Assembly: GCA_944373065.1 (NCBI GenBank)
Contig: CALWAJ010000027.1
Location: 1 to 14,515 of the forward strand
DNA: 14,515 bases
Reading direction: 5' to 3'
DNA from: an uncultured Bacilli bacterium
GTDB taxonomy: Bacteria > Bacillota_I > Bacilli_A > RF39 > UBA660
The notes under the pieces were generated by a model. The model was not told the origin of the DNA and did not search any database. It saw nothing but the letters and a program-made list of their open reading frames with translations. Positions 1 through 6,298 of the stretch are shown in pieces. The translations under genes and the position numbers were made by a program. Each line of letters opens with the position of its first letter. The stretch's first letter is position 1.

Positions 1-93
1 GCTTTTTTAGGTTTTTAACCGTTTTTTTATTTTGTAAAGGTTTCTTTCATAAATCTCCACACTTTGGAAACACTATCACAATAAGTTAAAATT

Positions 94-122
94 TTGACAA
101 AAATTAATATTTATGATACTAT
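94..122 (+). promoter_or_regulatory. Strong sigma-A promoter of predicted sRNA E1
   Basis: A perfect -35 box TTGACA (94-99) is separated by 17 nt from TACTAT (117-122). A TG one base upstream of the -10 makes it an extended -10 promoter. The start point should fall near 127-129. The same promoter, spacer included, recurs almost unchanged at 14264-14292. Its -35 box is a better match than that of the opposing promoter at 421-393. Confidence 0.8.
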
Positions 123-128
123 GAATAC

Positions 129-258
129 GTAAAAGAAATTTACATAAAATAAAAATAAGGAACACTTAATATTCGCATGTTGAGTGAGCCAACAATTTTT
201 ATATTTATAATTGTGTTAGTCACCTAATTTAACAGTTGTGAGTTAGGTGACTTTTATT
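129..258 (+). ncRNA. Predicted structured sRNA E1, candidate type I antitoxin
   Basis: This is a transcript of about 130 nt bounded by a strong promoter and an intrinsic terminator. Visible structure, in order: a short hairpin GTAAA/TTTAC (129-133 with 139-143); an A-rich linker; GGAA (159-162); a 7-bp hairpin CACTTAA/TTGAGTG (163-169 with 180-186); a weaker hairpin ACAATT/AATTGT (192-197 with 209-214); and the terminator. It converges on the transcript of the 26-codon hydrophobic ORF at 338-258. Its segment 220-229 can form 10 contiguous pairs, two of them G-U, with that mRNA's 5' end (373-364). I infer an antisense antitoxin of the BsrG/SR4 or Fst-par arrangement. The start and end are predicted, and no known Rfam class is recognised. 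A 16-codon frame at 177-227 is a competing reading. Confidence 0.55.
218..258 (+). terminator. Intrinsic terminator of sRNA E1
   Basis: The arms AGTCACCTAA (218-227) and TTAGGTGACT (243-252) pair perfectly around a 15-nt loop. They are followed by a T-rich tail from 252. The tail exists only on the + strand; after the same stem, the minus-strand transcript has no U tract. The toxin-side mRNA may therefore read through and overlap most of E1. Confidence 0.75.
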
Positions 259-338
259 TATATTGTTAAAAATAATAACTTTATAAGTAAAAGGATAATT
301 ATGATTAAAGAGACTATTAATAAATCTTTTCTACTCAT
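258..338 (-). CDS. 26-aa hydrophobic membrane peptide, candidate type I toxin
   Basis: This small gene has a strong ribosome-binding site, AAAGGAGA at 354-347, nine bases from the ATG at 338. The product is 26 residues. It has a short basic N-terminus (Arg3, Lys4, Asp5), then a run of Leu, Ile, Val and Phe broken only by Ser10, Lys20 and Thr25. That is a single membrane-spanning helix and nothing else. It has its own promoter (421-393), a hairpin sequestering the ribosome-binding site, and a convergent predicted sRNA (E1). This combination is typical of type I toxins such as TxpA, BsrG and Fst. I do not recognise it as a member of a named family; the Fst consensus is absent. It could instead be a membrane microprotein acting as a regulator of a neighbour. 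Confidence 0.6.
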   Translation of the reverse strand: MSRKDLLIVSLIIIILLLIKLLFLTI

Positions 339-344
339 AATATC

Positions 345-364
345 AATCTCCTTTCTAGGAGACT
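345..364 (-). promoter_or_regulatory. Hairpin sequestering the toxin ribosome-binding site
   Basis: In the minus-strand transcript, AGUCUCC (364-358) pairs with GGAGAUU (351-345) over 7 bp, one of them G-U, around a 6-nt loop. The 3' arm contains the GGAG of the ribosome-binding site. A second hairpin lies just upstream: CAUUUAA/UUGGGUG at 381-375 and 371-365. Together they should limit translation of the small hydrophobic peptide, as 5' stem-loops do in fst and several other type I toxin mRNAs. Confidence 0.6.
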
Positions 365-392
365 CACCCAACTATTAAATGTTCCTATAAAT

Positions 393-421
393 ATAGTATC
401 ATATTAATTTCTACATAACAA
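393..421 (-). promoter_or_regulatory. Promoter of the small hydrophobic peptide mRNA
   Basis: TTGTTA (421-416) is followed after 17 nt by TACTAT (398-393), preceded by TG in the extended -10 position. The block TGATACTAT is identical to the -10 region at 115-122 and 14285-14292. The start should be near 386. The transcript then begins with GGAACA followed by TTTAATA, closely matching the GGAACAC-TTAATA of sRNA E1. Confidence 0.65.
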
Positions 422-422
422 G

Positions 423-447
423 AAAAATATGTAATAAATTAGTTACA
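423..447 (-). terminator. Weak possible terminator after the deacetylase gene
   Basis: A 5-bp hairpin TGTAA/TTACA (447-443 with 434-430, 8-nt loop) is followed on the minus strand by TATTTTTC. The stem is short and wholly A/T except one pair, so termination would be inefficient. The tail abuts the -35 box of the small-peptide promoter. Confidence 0.3.
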
Positions 448-461
448 AATTTTCGTAAATA

Positions 462-1736
462 TTAACCTAACACTAAATTACTTATATAATCTACACCAAA
501 ACTACTTAAAATAGGATATCTTGGTATTTTATAAGGGTCTATACCCTTTTTTATTTTAGTTGAACCGCCAATAAAAGCCATTTCAAAGCCTGCTTCTTTA
601 ACTAAGTTAATAGAATAGTCACTATATTCATAGAAAGGAAAACAAAAGGCTTTAGTATTATTTAATGTTTCTCTACTAAGTTTTAAATCATTAAGTATAT
701 CACTTTCCGGTAAACAGTTAATCCCACCACCTTGACCAGTAGGACAAACACCAGTTGTATGCATATTATGAGTATGACTAGCTATTTCCAAATAAGGTGA
801 TTGAAACTTACTAATAGGATACCAGGAACTAACTAAAAACAAAGTTGCATTTAAACCATATTTTTCTAAGAAAGGAATAAAGTTCTCTGCTCTTGCCCCA
901 TCATCAATAGTAATTAAGATAGACTTTTTAGGAAGATTAATCTCATTCTTAATAAATCTTAATACTTCACTAGTATTTAGTGTAAAAACATCATTATCAC
1001 TTAAAAACTTAAAATGAGAGTCTATCTGTTCTTCACTATGACAAATTATATCATTACAACTATTATCACCATTTAAATAGATAAAATGATAAAGTATAGC
1101 AGGAATAGACTCTGCTACTTCTTCATTATTATCTACTTCTACTGTATTACTAATATCTGCTTTTTTAACATAGACTAATCTTGATAATAATGAAATGCCA
1201 TAATAATCATCTAAATTAACTACTACTTTAGAAGTTATAGGAATATTTAAAGTAAAAACTTCATTGGAATTCTCATCATAATAAACAACATTTTCTTTAG
1301 TAGTAACTTCTATAGGAAACTCTATATAGTTAAGATATCTTTTATTAATAGATTCATCAGTAGGTTTTACATCTTTATAGGATACATAATAATCACTATC
1401 TAATAAGTTAAAATATTTATTATCTAAACTTATATTATCAATAGATTCTAATTCCAATATATTATCTTTATTTATCTTACCAACATCTTTATACTTGCCA
1501 TTATTATTTATATAAAGTTTAGTATCTTTAGTAGTCTTAACAACATTATTATAATTAGATTTTATCTTTATTAAAACATTTTCATTTTCAATTAAAGATT
1601 TCCTAGCTTTAGAAACTTCTAAAGATGCTTCTTCTCTTTTCTTCATATCGTTATAAATAAAGACTACACTAATTATACTTATTACACTAATAAATATAGT
1701 TACTATAATAATAACTCTTAATGATTTAACTTTCAC
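462..1736 (-). CDS. Membrane-anchored polysaccharide deacetylase (NodB domain)
   Basis: This is a likely cell-surface carbohydrate esterase family 4 enzyme that removes acetyl groups from a GlcNAc-containing polymer such as peptidoglycan or poly-GlcNAc. With the GTG start at 1736 it has 424 residues: a basic N-terminus, one membrane anchor (about 8-28), a Lys-rich coiled region, a spacer to about 210, then the NodB domain. Catalytic motifs are visible: TIDDG (Asp278, Asp279), the metal-binding SHTHNMH (His321 to His326), and the CFPFYEYSD strand. An insert with two Cys follows the His motif. The GTG at 1736 is chosen because GAGGTG (1748-1743) sits 6 nt upstream; a GTG at 1745 lies inside that ribosome-binding site. 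The substrate cannot be told from sequence. Confidence 0.85.
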   Translation of the reverse strand: MKVKSLRVIIIVTIFISVISIISVVFIYNDMKKREEASLEVSKARKSLIENENVLIKIKSNYNNVVKTTKDTKLYINNNGKYKDVGKINKDNILELESIDNISLDNKYFNLLDSDYYVSYKDVKPTDESINKRYLNYIEFPIEVTTKENVVYYDENSNEVFTLNIPITSKVVVNLDDYYGISLLSRLVYVKKADISNTVEVDNNEEVAESIPAILYHFIYLNGDNSCNDIICHSEEQIDSHFKFLSDNDVFTLNTSEVLRFIKNEINLPKKSILITIDDGARAENFIPFLEKYGLNATLFLVSSWYPISKFQSPYLEIASHTHNMHTTGVCPTGQGGGINCLPESDILNDLKLSRETLNNTKAFCFPFYEYSDYSINLVKEAGFEMAFIGGSTKIKKGIDPYKIPRYPILSSFGVDYISNLVLG

Positions 1737-1767
1737 TCTTAACACCTCAGTATTATTATTTACTAAA

Positions 1768-1796
1768 ATTATACTTAATATTTAAGAGATAAACAA
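1768..1796 (-). promoter_or_regulatory. Promoter of the deacetylase gene
   Basis: TTGTTT (1796-1791), a 17-nt spacer, and TATAAT (1773-1768) lie upstream of the ribosome-binding site at 1748-1743. The predicted leader is about 25 nt. Confidence 0.55.
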
Positions 1797-1832
1797 TTAA
1801 TTTTTTACATATATTTAAGTAAAGGTGATTAA

Positions 1833-2432
1833 ATGGATTCTTATATTACTTCTTTAATGACTAATTTAGGATATTTTGGGATGTTTCTTGGTATGGTGTT
1901 AGAAGCGGTTATTATAATTATTCCTAGTGAGTTAATTCTTGCAACTGCAGGGATATTAGCAGGTAGAGGAATTTTTTCTTTTTCTATGGCTCTTTTTATA
2001 GGGGTACTTGGTAGTGTATTTTGTGCGATTATAATCTATGCTTTTGGATACTTTGGAGGAAGACCGTTTATAAAGACTTATGGCAAGTTTTTCTTTATGA
2101 AGGAAGAAGATGTCGATAAATGTGATAGATGGTTTAATAAATATGGACCAATGGCGGCATTTATTGGCAGAAACTTTCCAATAATTAGAACCCTTATATC
2201 ACTTCCTATGGGAGTTAGTAAAGTTTCATTTAGTAAGTTTGTTATTTATACAACTCTAGGTAGTATTCCTTGGACTTTCGCTTTTGTCTATGTAGGATAT
2301 GCTTTAGGTAATAACTGGATTATCTTAGATAATTTTGTTAAAAAGTTAAAAATACCAATTTATATATTATTAGGAATATTAGTAGTTAGTTATATTTATA
2401 GAAAAATAAAAGAAAAAAGGTTATCTAAATAA
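1833..2432 (+). CDS. DedA-family membrane protein
   Basis: This 199-residue polytopic membrane protein belongs to the DedA (SNARE-associated) family. Known members include undecaprenyl-phosphate transporters (UptA type) and proteins needed for membrane-potential homeostasis. Family marks are present: Glu24 in the LEAVIIIIPSE re-entrant segment, Gly-rich helices, and FIGRNFPIIRTLISLPMG with the conserved Arg113 and Arg119, then a C-terminal helix and a basic tail. The ATG follows AAAGGTGATT with good spacing. It is followed after 59 nt, with no terminator visible, by an alpha/beta hydrolase on the same strand, so the two are probably cotranscribed. A lipid-carrier recycling role is plausible next to a wall-modifying deacetylase, but that is inference from family and context. 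Confidence 0.88.
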   Translation: MDSYITSLMTNLGYFGMFLGMVLEAVIIIIPSELILATAGILAGRGIFSFSMALFIGVLGSVFCAIIIYAFGYFGGRPFIKTYGKFFFMKEEDVDKCDRWFNKYGPMAAFIGRNFPIIRTLISLPMGVSKVSFSKFVIYTTLGSIPWTFAFVYVGYALGNNWIILDNFVKKLKIPIYILLGILVVSYIYRKIKEKRLSK

Positions 2433-2491
2433 TAACTTAAAATTAATAAACAAATATTTTTTATTAACATATCTTATAATAGGTGTTGTGT

Positions 2492-3253
2492 ATGACTATT
2501 GACTATAAAGATATAAAATTATCTTATCAAAAATATGGTGATTCTAAAGAAGTTATTGTAATACTTCCTGGGTGGGGAGAAACTAGAAATACATTTTTAG
2601 AAATGATTAATATCCTAATGATTGACTATACTGTTTATATAATAGATTATCCTGGTTTTGGTGATACTATATTTCCTAATCATAATCTTAATATGTATGA
2701 TTACAGCGAAATGATTATTAAGTTCTTTAACGACTTAAATATAACTAATCCTAACATCATCGCTCACTCTTTTGGAGGAAGAATTGCCATACTTCTATCT
2801 TCTAAATATAATATTTCTATTAAAAACTTAATACTAATAGACAGTGCTGGTATTAAACCAAAGATGACTTTAAAGAAAAAGTTTAGATTAAAATTATATA
2901 AAACTCTACAAAATATTGCCAATTATCTTCCTAAAAAACTTAAACATAAATTTAAAACATATCTTTTTAATAAGTTTTCAAGTAGTGATTATCAAGCTTT
3001 AAACGAAAATATGCGAGAGACTTTTAAAAATATTGTTAATTTAGACCTAACCAACTGCTTATCATCTATTAAGACTAATACTTTAATATTATGGGGAGAA
3101 AAAGATGTTGATACTCCTTTAAAAGACGGAAAATTAATGCATAAAAAAATAACAAATAGCGAGCTTATTATCTTTCCTAATTGTACTCACTATTGTTATT
3201 TAGAAAATACTTATGTAATTATTAAGATTATTTTATGCTTTCTTGAAGGTTAG
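2492..3253 (+). CDS. Alpha/beta-fold hydrolase
   Basis: This 253-residue cytoplasmic protein has the full catalytic set of the alpha/beta-hydrolase fold. The oxyanion strand is LPGWGETRNT, the nucleophile elbow is AHSFGG with Ser93, the acid is Asp205 in WGEKDVDTP, and the base is His233 in NCTHYCYLE. A basic lid region rich in Lys (about 122-165) lies between. The ATG at 2492 is preferred because AGGTG (2481-2485) is 6 nt upstream; a GTG in frame at 2483 overlaps that site. The substrate is unknown. The closest general class by motif is the MhpC/BioH-like esterases and C-C hydrolases. Its stop codon interlocks by 4 nt with that of the opposing DUF2207 gene (TTAG at 3250-3253). Confidence 0.85.
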   Translation: MTIDYKDIKLSYQKYGDSKEVIVILPGWGETRNTFLEMINILMIDYTVYIIDYPGFGDTIFPNHNLNMYDYSEMIIKFFNDLNITNPNIIAHSFGGRIAILLSSKYNISIKNLILIDSAGIKPKMTLKKKFRLKLYKTLQNIANYLPKKLKHKFKTYLFNKFSSSDYQALNENMRETFKNIVNLDLTNCLSSIKTNTLILWGEKDVDTPLKDGKLMHKKITNSELIIFPNCTHYCYLENTYVIIKIILCFLEG

Positions 3254-5184
3254 AAACGGCCTCCACCGCCTCCGCCACCGAAAGAACCTCCTCCTCCGAT
3301 AGAACCACCACCGAAGCCTCCACCACTTGATGATTGACTTGCAGCGATTGAGGAACGTGATGATGCAACGGCAGTATGAATGCCACTATTTATACTAGAA
3401 TAAAGATTAGTAGTTATAATATAATGAGTCATATATGGATTATAACCTACATATGTAGTATCTGTTGTATCCATATTAGGCATCTTAAGTTCCATTTCTT
3501 TAGATAACTTATCGGCACAGCCTAAAATAACTGCATAAACTAAATATTTATCCCATAAAGTTACCTCAGGTAACTCTTTTTCATTAAATCTACTAAAGTC
3601 CTCTAAAAATCTCTTATGAGCCATCCATTTTGCATAATGTTCTGCACCTTTCTTTGTATAAAACTTTCTAGTTACAACGAAGATAATTAGAACAATCATA
3701 ACAATAATAATTATTATTCCTAGCCAAGCTAAATCTAACGTAAAACTAATAAATGTTAGGATAAGGCCAAGTAATGAGAATATAACTGTAAATGCCACTA
3801 TTCCTGGTGTTTTAGCAAAGAAGTTTTCACTCTTGCCTAAGTTTTTACTAGTCTTAATAAAATCATTATATAAATTAATTACCCTGTTAGCATTACTTAA
3901 AGTAGAACAGTGTTTCTTAATATTAGATAATACTACTTCTTTACTATTACCTATCTCATTAATTATTAAGTTTAATGCTATCTTTTCTGTCTCAGTAAGA
4001 CTAGACTCATCATATTCTTGCAATATTAGTTTATAATCATCTTTTAGCTTTCTATCAATAACTTCTACTTTTAGCACTTTCTTATAGATTAGATTTAATA
4101 TTGTAGCAGATAAACTCTTCTCAGTTACATTTTTATCTATTAAATACTCTAACACCTCTGGTCCATAACTAGCAGGAAAATCTCTAAAGTATTCCATATT
4201 AAAGGCAGTCTTCTTCATATTTTTCTCTCTTAAGTAAACTCCTACAGCAAGACTAATTGCAATTAAAGCCCAAACACTACTTGCAATTATTAATATCATA
4301 TTTTGTCTTTGAATTCTCTCTCTTTCAGCATTCGCTTCATCACTTAATTCTGTCTGATAATCTATAATCGCACTTTTGGCAGTTAAACCACTAACTTTAG
4401 TAGCATTAGGTACTAAATCTTTATTAAATATTAATCTAACACTAACAGGATTATATGCTCCTAAAAAGTTAAATGTACCTGTCGCTTCCTTATTATTAGT
4501 TCTTTCTATTTCTCCATTTAAAGGTCCATGTAACCATACTCTATAATCACTATCACTACCTGGTAATATTACTTTAACTTCATAATCTCCAATATTTTCT
4601 CTGTAACCATCACCTAGAGTATTCCAAGCAAGTTCTGCAACATCATTATGAACAACTACCACATCAGTAACAGTATATTCTATATAAAAGATTTCATCTA
4701 AATCACTAGGATTATAAAGTTTCAAATTAACTTTATTCATAAAATTATCATAAGTATATTTAGAAGATGTTCCGTTACTTGCAAAACTAACTTCATCAAA
4801 ATAATTAACATTTCTATTAAAATCATCAAAAGTAAGACTTCCATCATCACTAATAGAACCTACTTTTATATTAGTAATACTACTACCATCATATAAATCA
4901 CTATTTCCTTTTATAGCACTTATATTTCCGTTATATGGTGCATTATTATAACTGGCATAAACAATATCACGGTCCATACCATTATACTCGCCATTCATTT
5001 TAATAAGTTCTCTCACCTTAATAGAACCATTATCAAGTATTTCTATCTCACTTAAAAACTTATCTGTAGGTTCACTTGAAAAAAAAGAAGATACTGATGG
5101 TAATATCATTGATAATATTGATGGCAAAAATTGAATAAGCAAAATTATTAGTACTATTATAATTACTTTTTTCTTTCTATCCAT
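3250..5184 (-). CDS. DUF2207-family membrane protein with Gly-rich tail
   Basis: The 644 residues are arranged as follows: an N-terminal signal or anchor helix (about 6-30), an extracytoplasmic DUF2207 region (about 40-260), a membrane helix (296-318), a cytoplasmic region, a pair of membrane helices (461-482 and 485-505), a conserved segment around WDKYLVYAVILGCADKL (544-560), and a tail of almost pure Gly, Ser and Phe (618-644) ending in Arg-Phe. This is a known family of unknown function that is regularly encoded beside lemA, as here. The pair is thought to work at the envelope, but no biochemical role is established. The ribosome-binding site AAAGGAGAG precedes the ATG at 5184. A hairpin with seven T residues in the 44-nt gap after lemA may lower its expression relative to lemA. 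Confidence 0.85.
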   Translation of the reverse strand: MDRKKKVIIIVLIILLIQFLPSILSMILPSVSSFFSSEPTDKFLSEIEILDNGSIKVRELIKMNGEYNGMDRDIVYASYNNAPYNGNISAIKGNSDLYDGSSITNIKVGSISDDGSLTFDDFNRNVNYFDEVSFASNGTSSKYTYDNFMNKVNLKLYNPSDLDEIFYIEYTVTDVVVVHNDVAELAWNTLGDGYRENIGDYEVKVILPGSDSDYRVWLHGPLNGEIERTNNKEATGTFNFLGAYNPVSVRLIFNKDLVPNATKVSGLTAKSAIIDYQTELSDEANAERERIQRQNMILIIASSVWALIAISLAVGVYLREKNMKKTAFNMEYFRDFPASYGPEVLEYLIDKNVTEKSLSATILNLIYKKVLKVEVIDRKLKDDYKLILQEYDESSLTETEKIALNLIINEIGNSKEVVLSNIKKHCSTLSNANRVINLYNDFIKTSKNLGKSENFFAKTPGIVAFTVIFSLLGLILTFISFTLDLAWLGIIIIIVMIVLIIFVVTRKFYTKKGAEHYAKWMAHKRFLEDFSRFNEKELPEVTLWDKYLVYAVILGCADKLSKEMELKMPNMDTTDTTYVGYNPYMTHYIITTNLYSSINSGIHTAVASSRSSIAASQSSSGGGFGGGSIGGGGSFGGGGGGGRF

Positions 5185-5203
5185 AGCATTTCTCTCCTTT
5201 TAG

Positions 5204-5226
5204 AAAAAAAGCTTGCATAAAGCAAG
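5204..5226 (-). terminator. Attenuator-like terminator between lemA and the DUF2207 gene
   Basis: Two bases after the lemA stop, the minus strand reads CTTGC (5226-5222), a 5-nt loop, GCAAG (5216-5212), then C and seven T residues (5210-5204). The stem is short, so partial termination is expected. That would leave more lemA message than DUF2207 message. Confidence 0.6.
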
Positions 5227-5228
5227 TC

Positions 5229-5792
5229 TTAAAATGATACTTTAGGTGCCTCTTTATCTTTCTCATCTATTTCAAAGAAAGACTCTTCTTTAAAATGAGA
5301 AATCTTTGCCACTATATTACTTGGAATAGTTTGTACTTTATTATTATAAGTAAGTACTGTATCATTATAAAATTGTCTCATTGTACTAATTTTATCTTCA
5401 GTATCTCTTAAATCATTTTGAAGAGACATAAAGTTTTGATTAGCTTTTAAATCTGGATATGCTTCTGCAAGAGCGAATAGACGATTTAACATACCAGTTA
5501 ATTCTCCACTAGCTTTTATCTCTTCTTCTTTAGTTCCCGCAGTATTAAAACTATTTCTTGCATTAATAACTGCATCTAAAGTAGAACTTTCATGTTTAGC
5601 ATAACCTTTAACAGTTTCAACTAAATTAGGAATTAAATCTGCTCTTCTTTTAAGTTGAACATCAATTTGACTCCACTGATCTTTAACTCTATTTCTAAGA
5701 TTAATTAAAGAGTTATATGTTGCTATATACCAAATAATTATTATTATGATGATGGCAACTACTACTATTCCGATAATCATTCCTGTTGACAT
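5229..5792 (-). CDS. lemA: LemA family protein
   Basis: This 187-residue protein has one N-terminal membrane helix (about 5-24) and an alpha-helical LemA domain facing away from the N-terminus. The diagnostic segment YNSLINLRNRVKDQWSQIDV (26-45), then KRRADLIPNLVETVKGYAKHE (split around residues 48-68), is a textbook match. So are AEAYPDLKAN and LRDTEDKI further on. The family's molecular function is not established, but it is widely paired with DUF2207 or TPM-domain membrane proteins, and the DUF2207 gene is next in the operon. A strong GGAGGG ribosome-binding site precedes the ATG at 5792. It is transcribed divergently from sspI. Confidence 0.95.
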   Translation of the reverse strand: MSTGMIIGIVVVAIIIIIIIWYIATYNSLINLRNRVKDQWSQIDVQLKRRADLIPNLVETVKGYAKHESSTLDAVINARNSFNTAGTKEEEIKASGELTGMLNRLFALAEAYPDLKANQNFMSLQNDLRDTEDKISTMRQFYNDTVLTYNNKVQTIPSNIVAKISHFKEESFFEIDEKDKEAPKVSF

Positions 5793-5887
5793 TTTATCCC
5801 TCCTAATAAAATTATATATGATAATAATTAAAAAATACAGTATAAATTTATTAATATTGGTAAAAATATGTCTAGGAGGATGATTTT

Positions 5888-6091
5888 ATGGGTATAAAAG
5901 ATTATATTTTAAATAACTTTAAAAATGATGATAAGGAAAGTATTAAGGAAGCAATAGTTGAATCAATTAATTCTAAAGATGAAGTAACTCTTCCTGGTAT
6001 GGGAGTATTTATGGAGATAATTTGGAATAATGCAACAGATGATATGAAAAATGAGATGTTAACAATACTTGAGAATAATTTAAAAAAATAA
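5888..6091 (+). CDS. sspI: Small acid-soluble spore protein SspI
   Basis: The product is 67 residues, close to the roughly 70 of Bacillus SspI. It shares the family core LPGMGVFMEIIW (36-47), followed by an acidic helix with KNEMLTILENNLKK at the C-terminus. SspI is a minor SASP made in the forespore under sigma-G or sigma-F type control. Its presence implies the organism sporulates, or descends from sporulators. AGGAGG (5874-5879) lies 8 nt before the ATG, one of the strongest ribosome-binding sites in the window. I could not identify a convincing sigma-G promoter; a GTATA at 5840-5844 lacks a good CATnnTA partner. A bidirectional terminator follows at 6236-6273. Confidence 0.85.
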   Translation: MGIKDYILNNFKNDDKESIKEAIVESINSKDEVTLPGMGVFMEIIWNNATDDMKNEMLTILENNLKK

Positions 6092-6235
6092 CAATTAACA
6101 AAATAGTTTATCATGTATTAAATCATCTCTTATAAAAAAAGATATTAATCAAAGTCCAGCTTCTACGTTCATAACTTTTGTTATAAGAAAGAAATGGAAG
6201 AATATTACCTAATTCATCAATATTAAAGTGCTACT

Positions 6236-6273
6236 AAAAAAACTGTAATATAATTAATAATTACAGCTTTTTT
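6236..6273. terminator. Bidirectional intrinsic terminator
   Basis: The arms CTGTAAT (6243-6249) and ATTACAG (6260-6266) enclose a 10-nt loop. Six T residues follow on the + strand (6268-6273), and seven A residues precede it (6236-6242), giving a U tract on the minus strand as well. It can end both sspI (+) and the DUF2628-like gene (-). The stretch 6092-6235 before it holds a small ATAAC/GTTAT hairpin but no gene that I can support. Confidence 0.8.
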
Positions 6274-6298
6274 CATTAATTTTTATATAAAACGCATA

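Noticed and set aside
1..93. A short GGTT/AACC hairpin with T runs on the + strand, and on the minus strand a 7-codon frame (MKETFTK) behind a GGAG.
   Set aside because: The stem is only 4 bp at the window edge, and the peptide is too short with no other support. It may be the tail of an upstream gene's terminator, but this cannot be judged without flanking sequence.
94..421. A miniature inverted-repeat transposon, since the two promoter ends are related in inverted orientation.
   Set aside because: The similarity covers promoter and leader, not clean terminal repeats, and no target-site duplication is visible. The ribosome-binding site, ORF and terminator arrangement explains it better.
2475..2480. 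TATAAT just before the hydrolase ribosome-binding site as a separate promoter.
   Set aside because: No -35 box at suitable spacing, and the transcript would start within the ribosome-binding site. Cotranscription with the DedA gene is simpler.
3250..3330. GC-rich patch at the end of the DUF2207 gene as foreign DNA or a repeat element.
   Set aside because: It simply encodes the Gly-rich tail; GGN codons force the base composition.
5840..5868. A sigma-G promoter for sspI around GTATA at 5840-5844.
   Set aside because: No acceptable CATnnTA lies at the right distance; the sequence there is only generic A/T.
6099..6210. Open stretch after sspI.
   Set aside because: No start codon with a ribosome-binding site, and composition like intergenic DNA.
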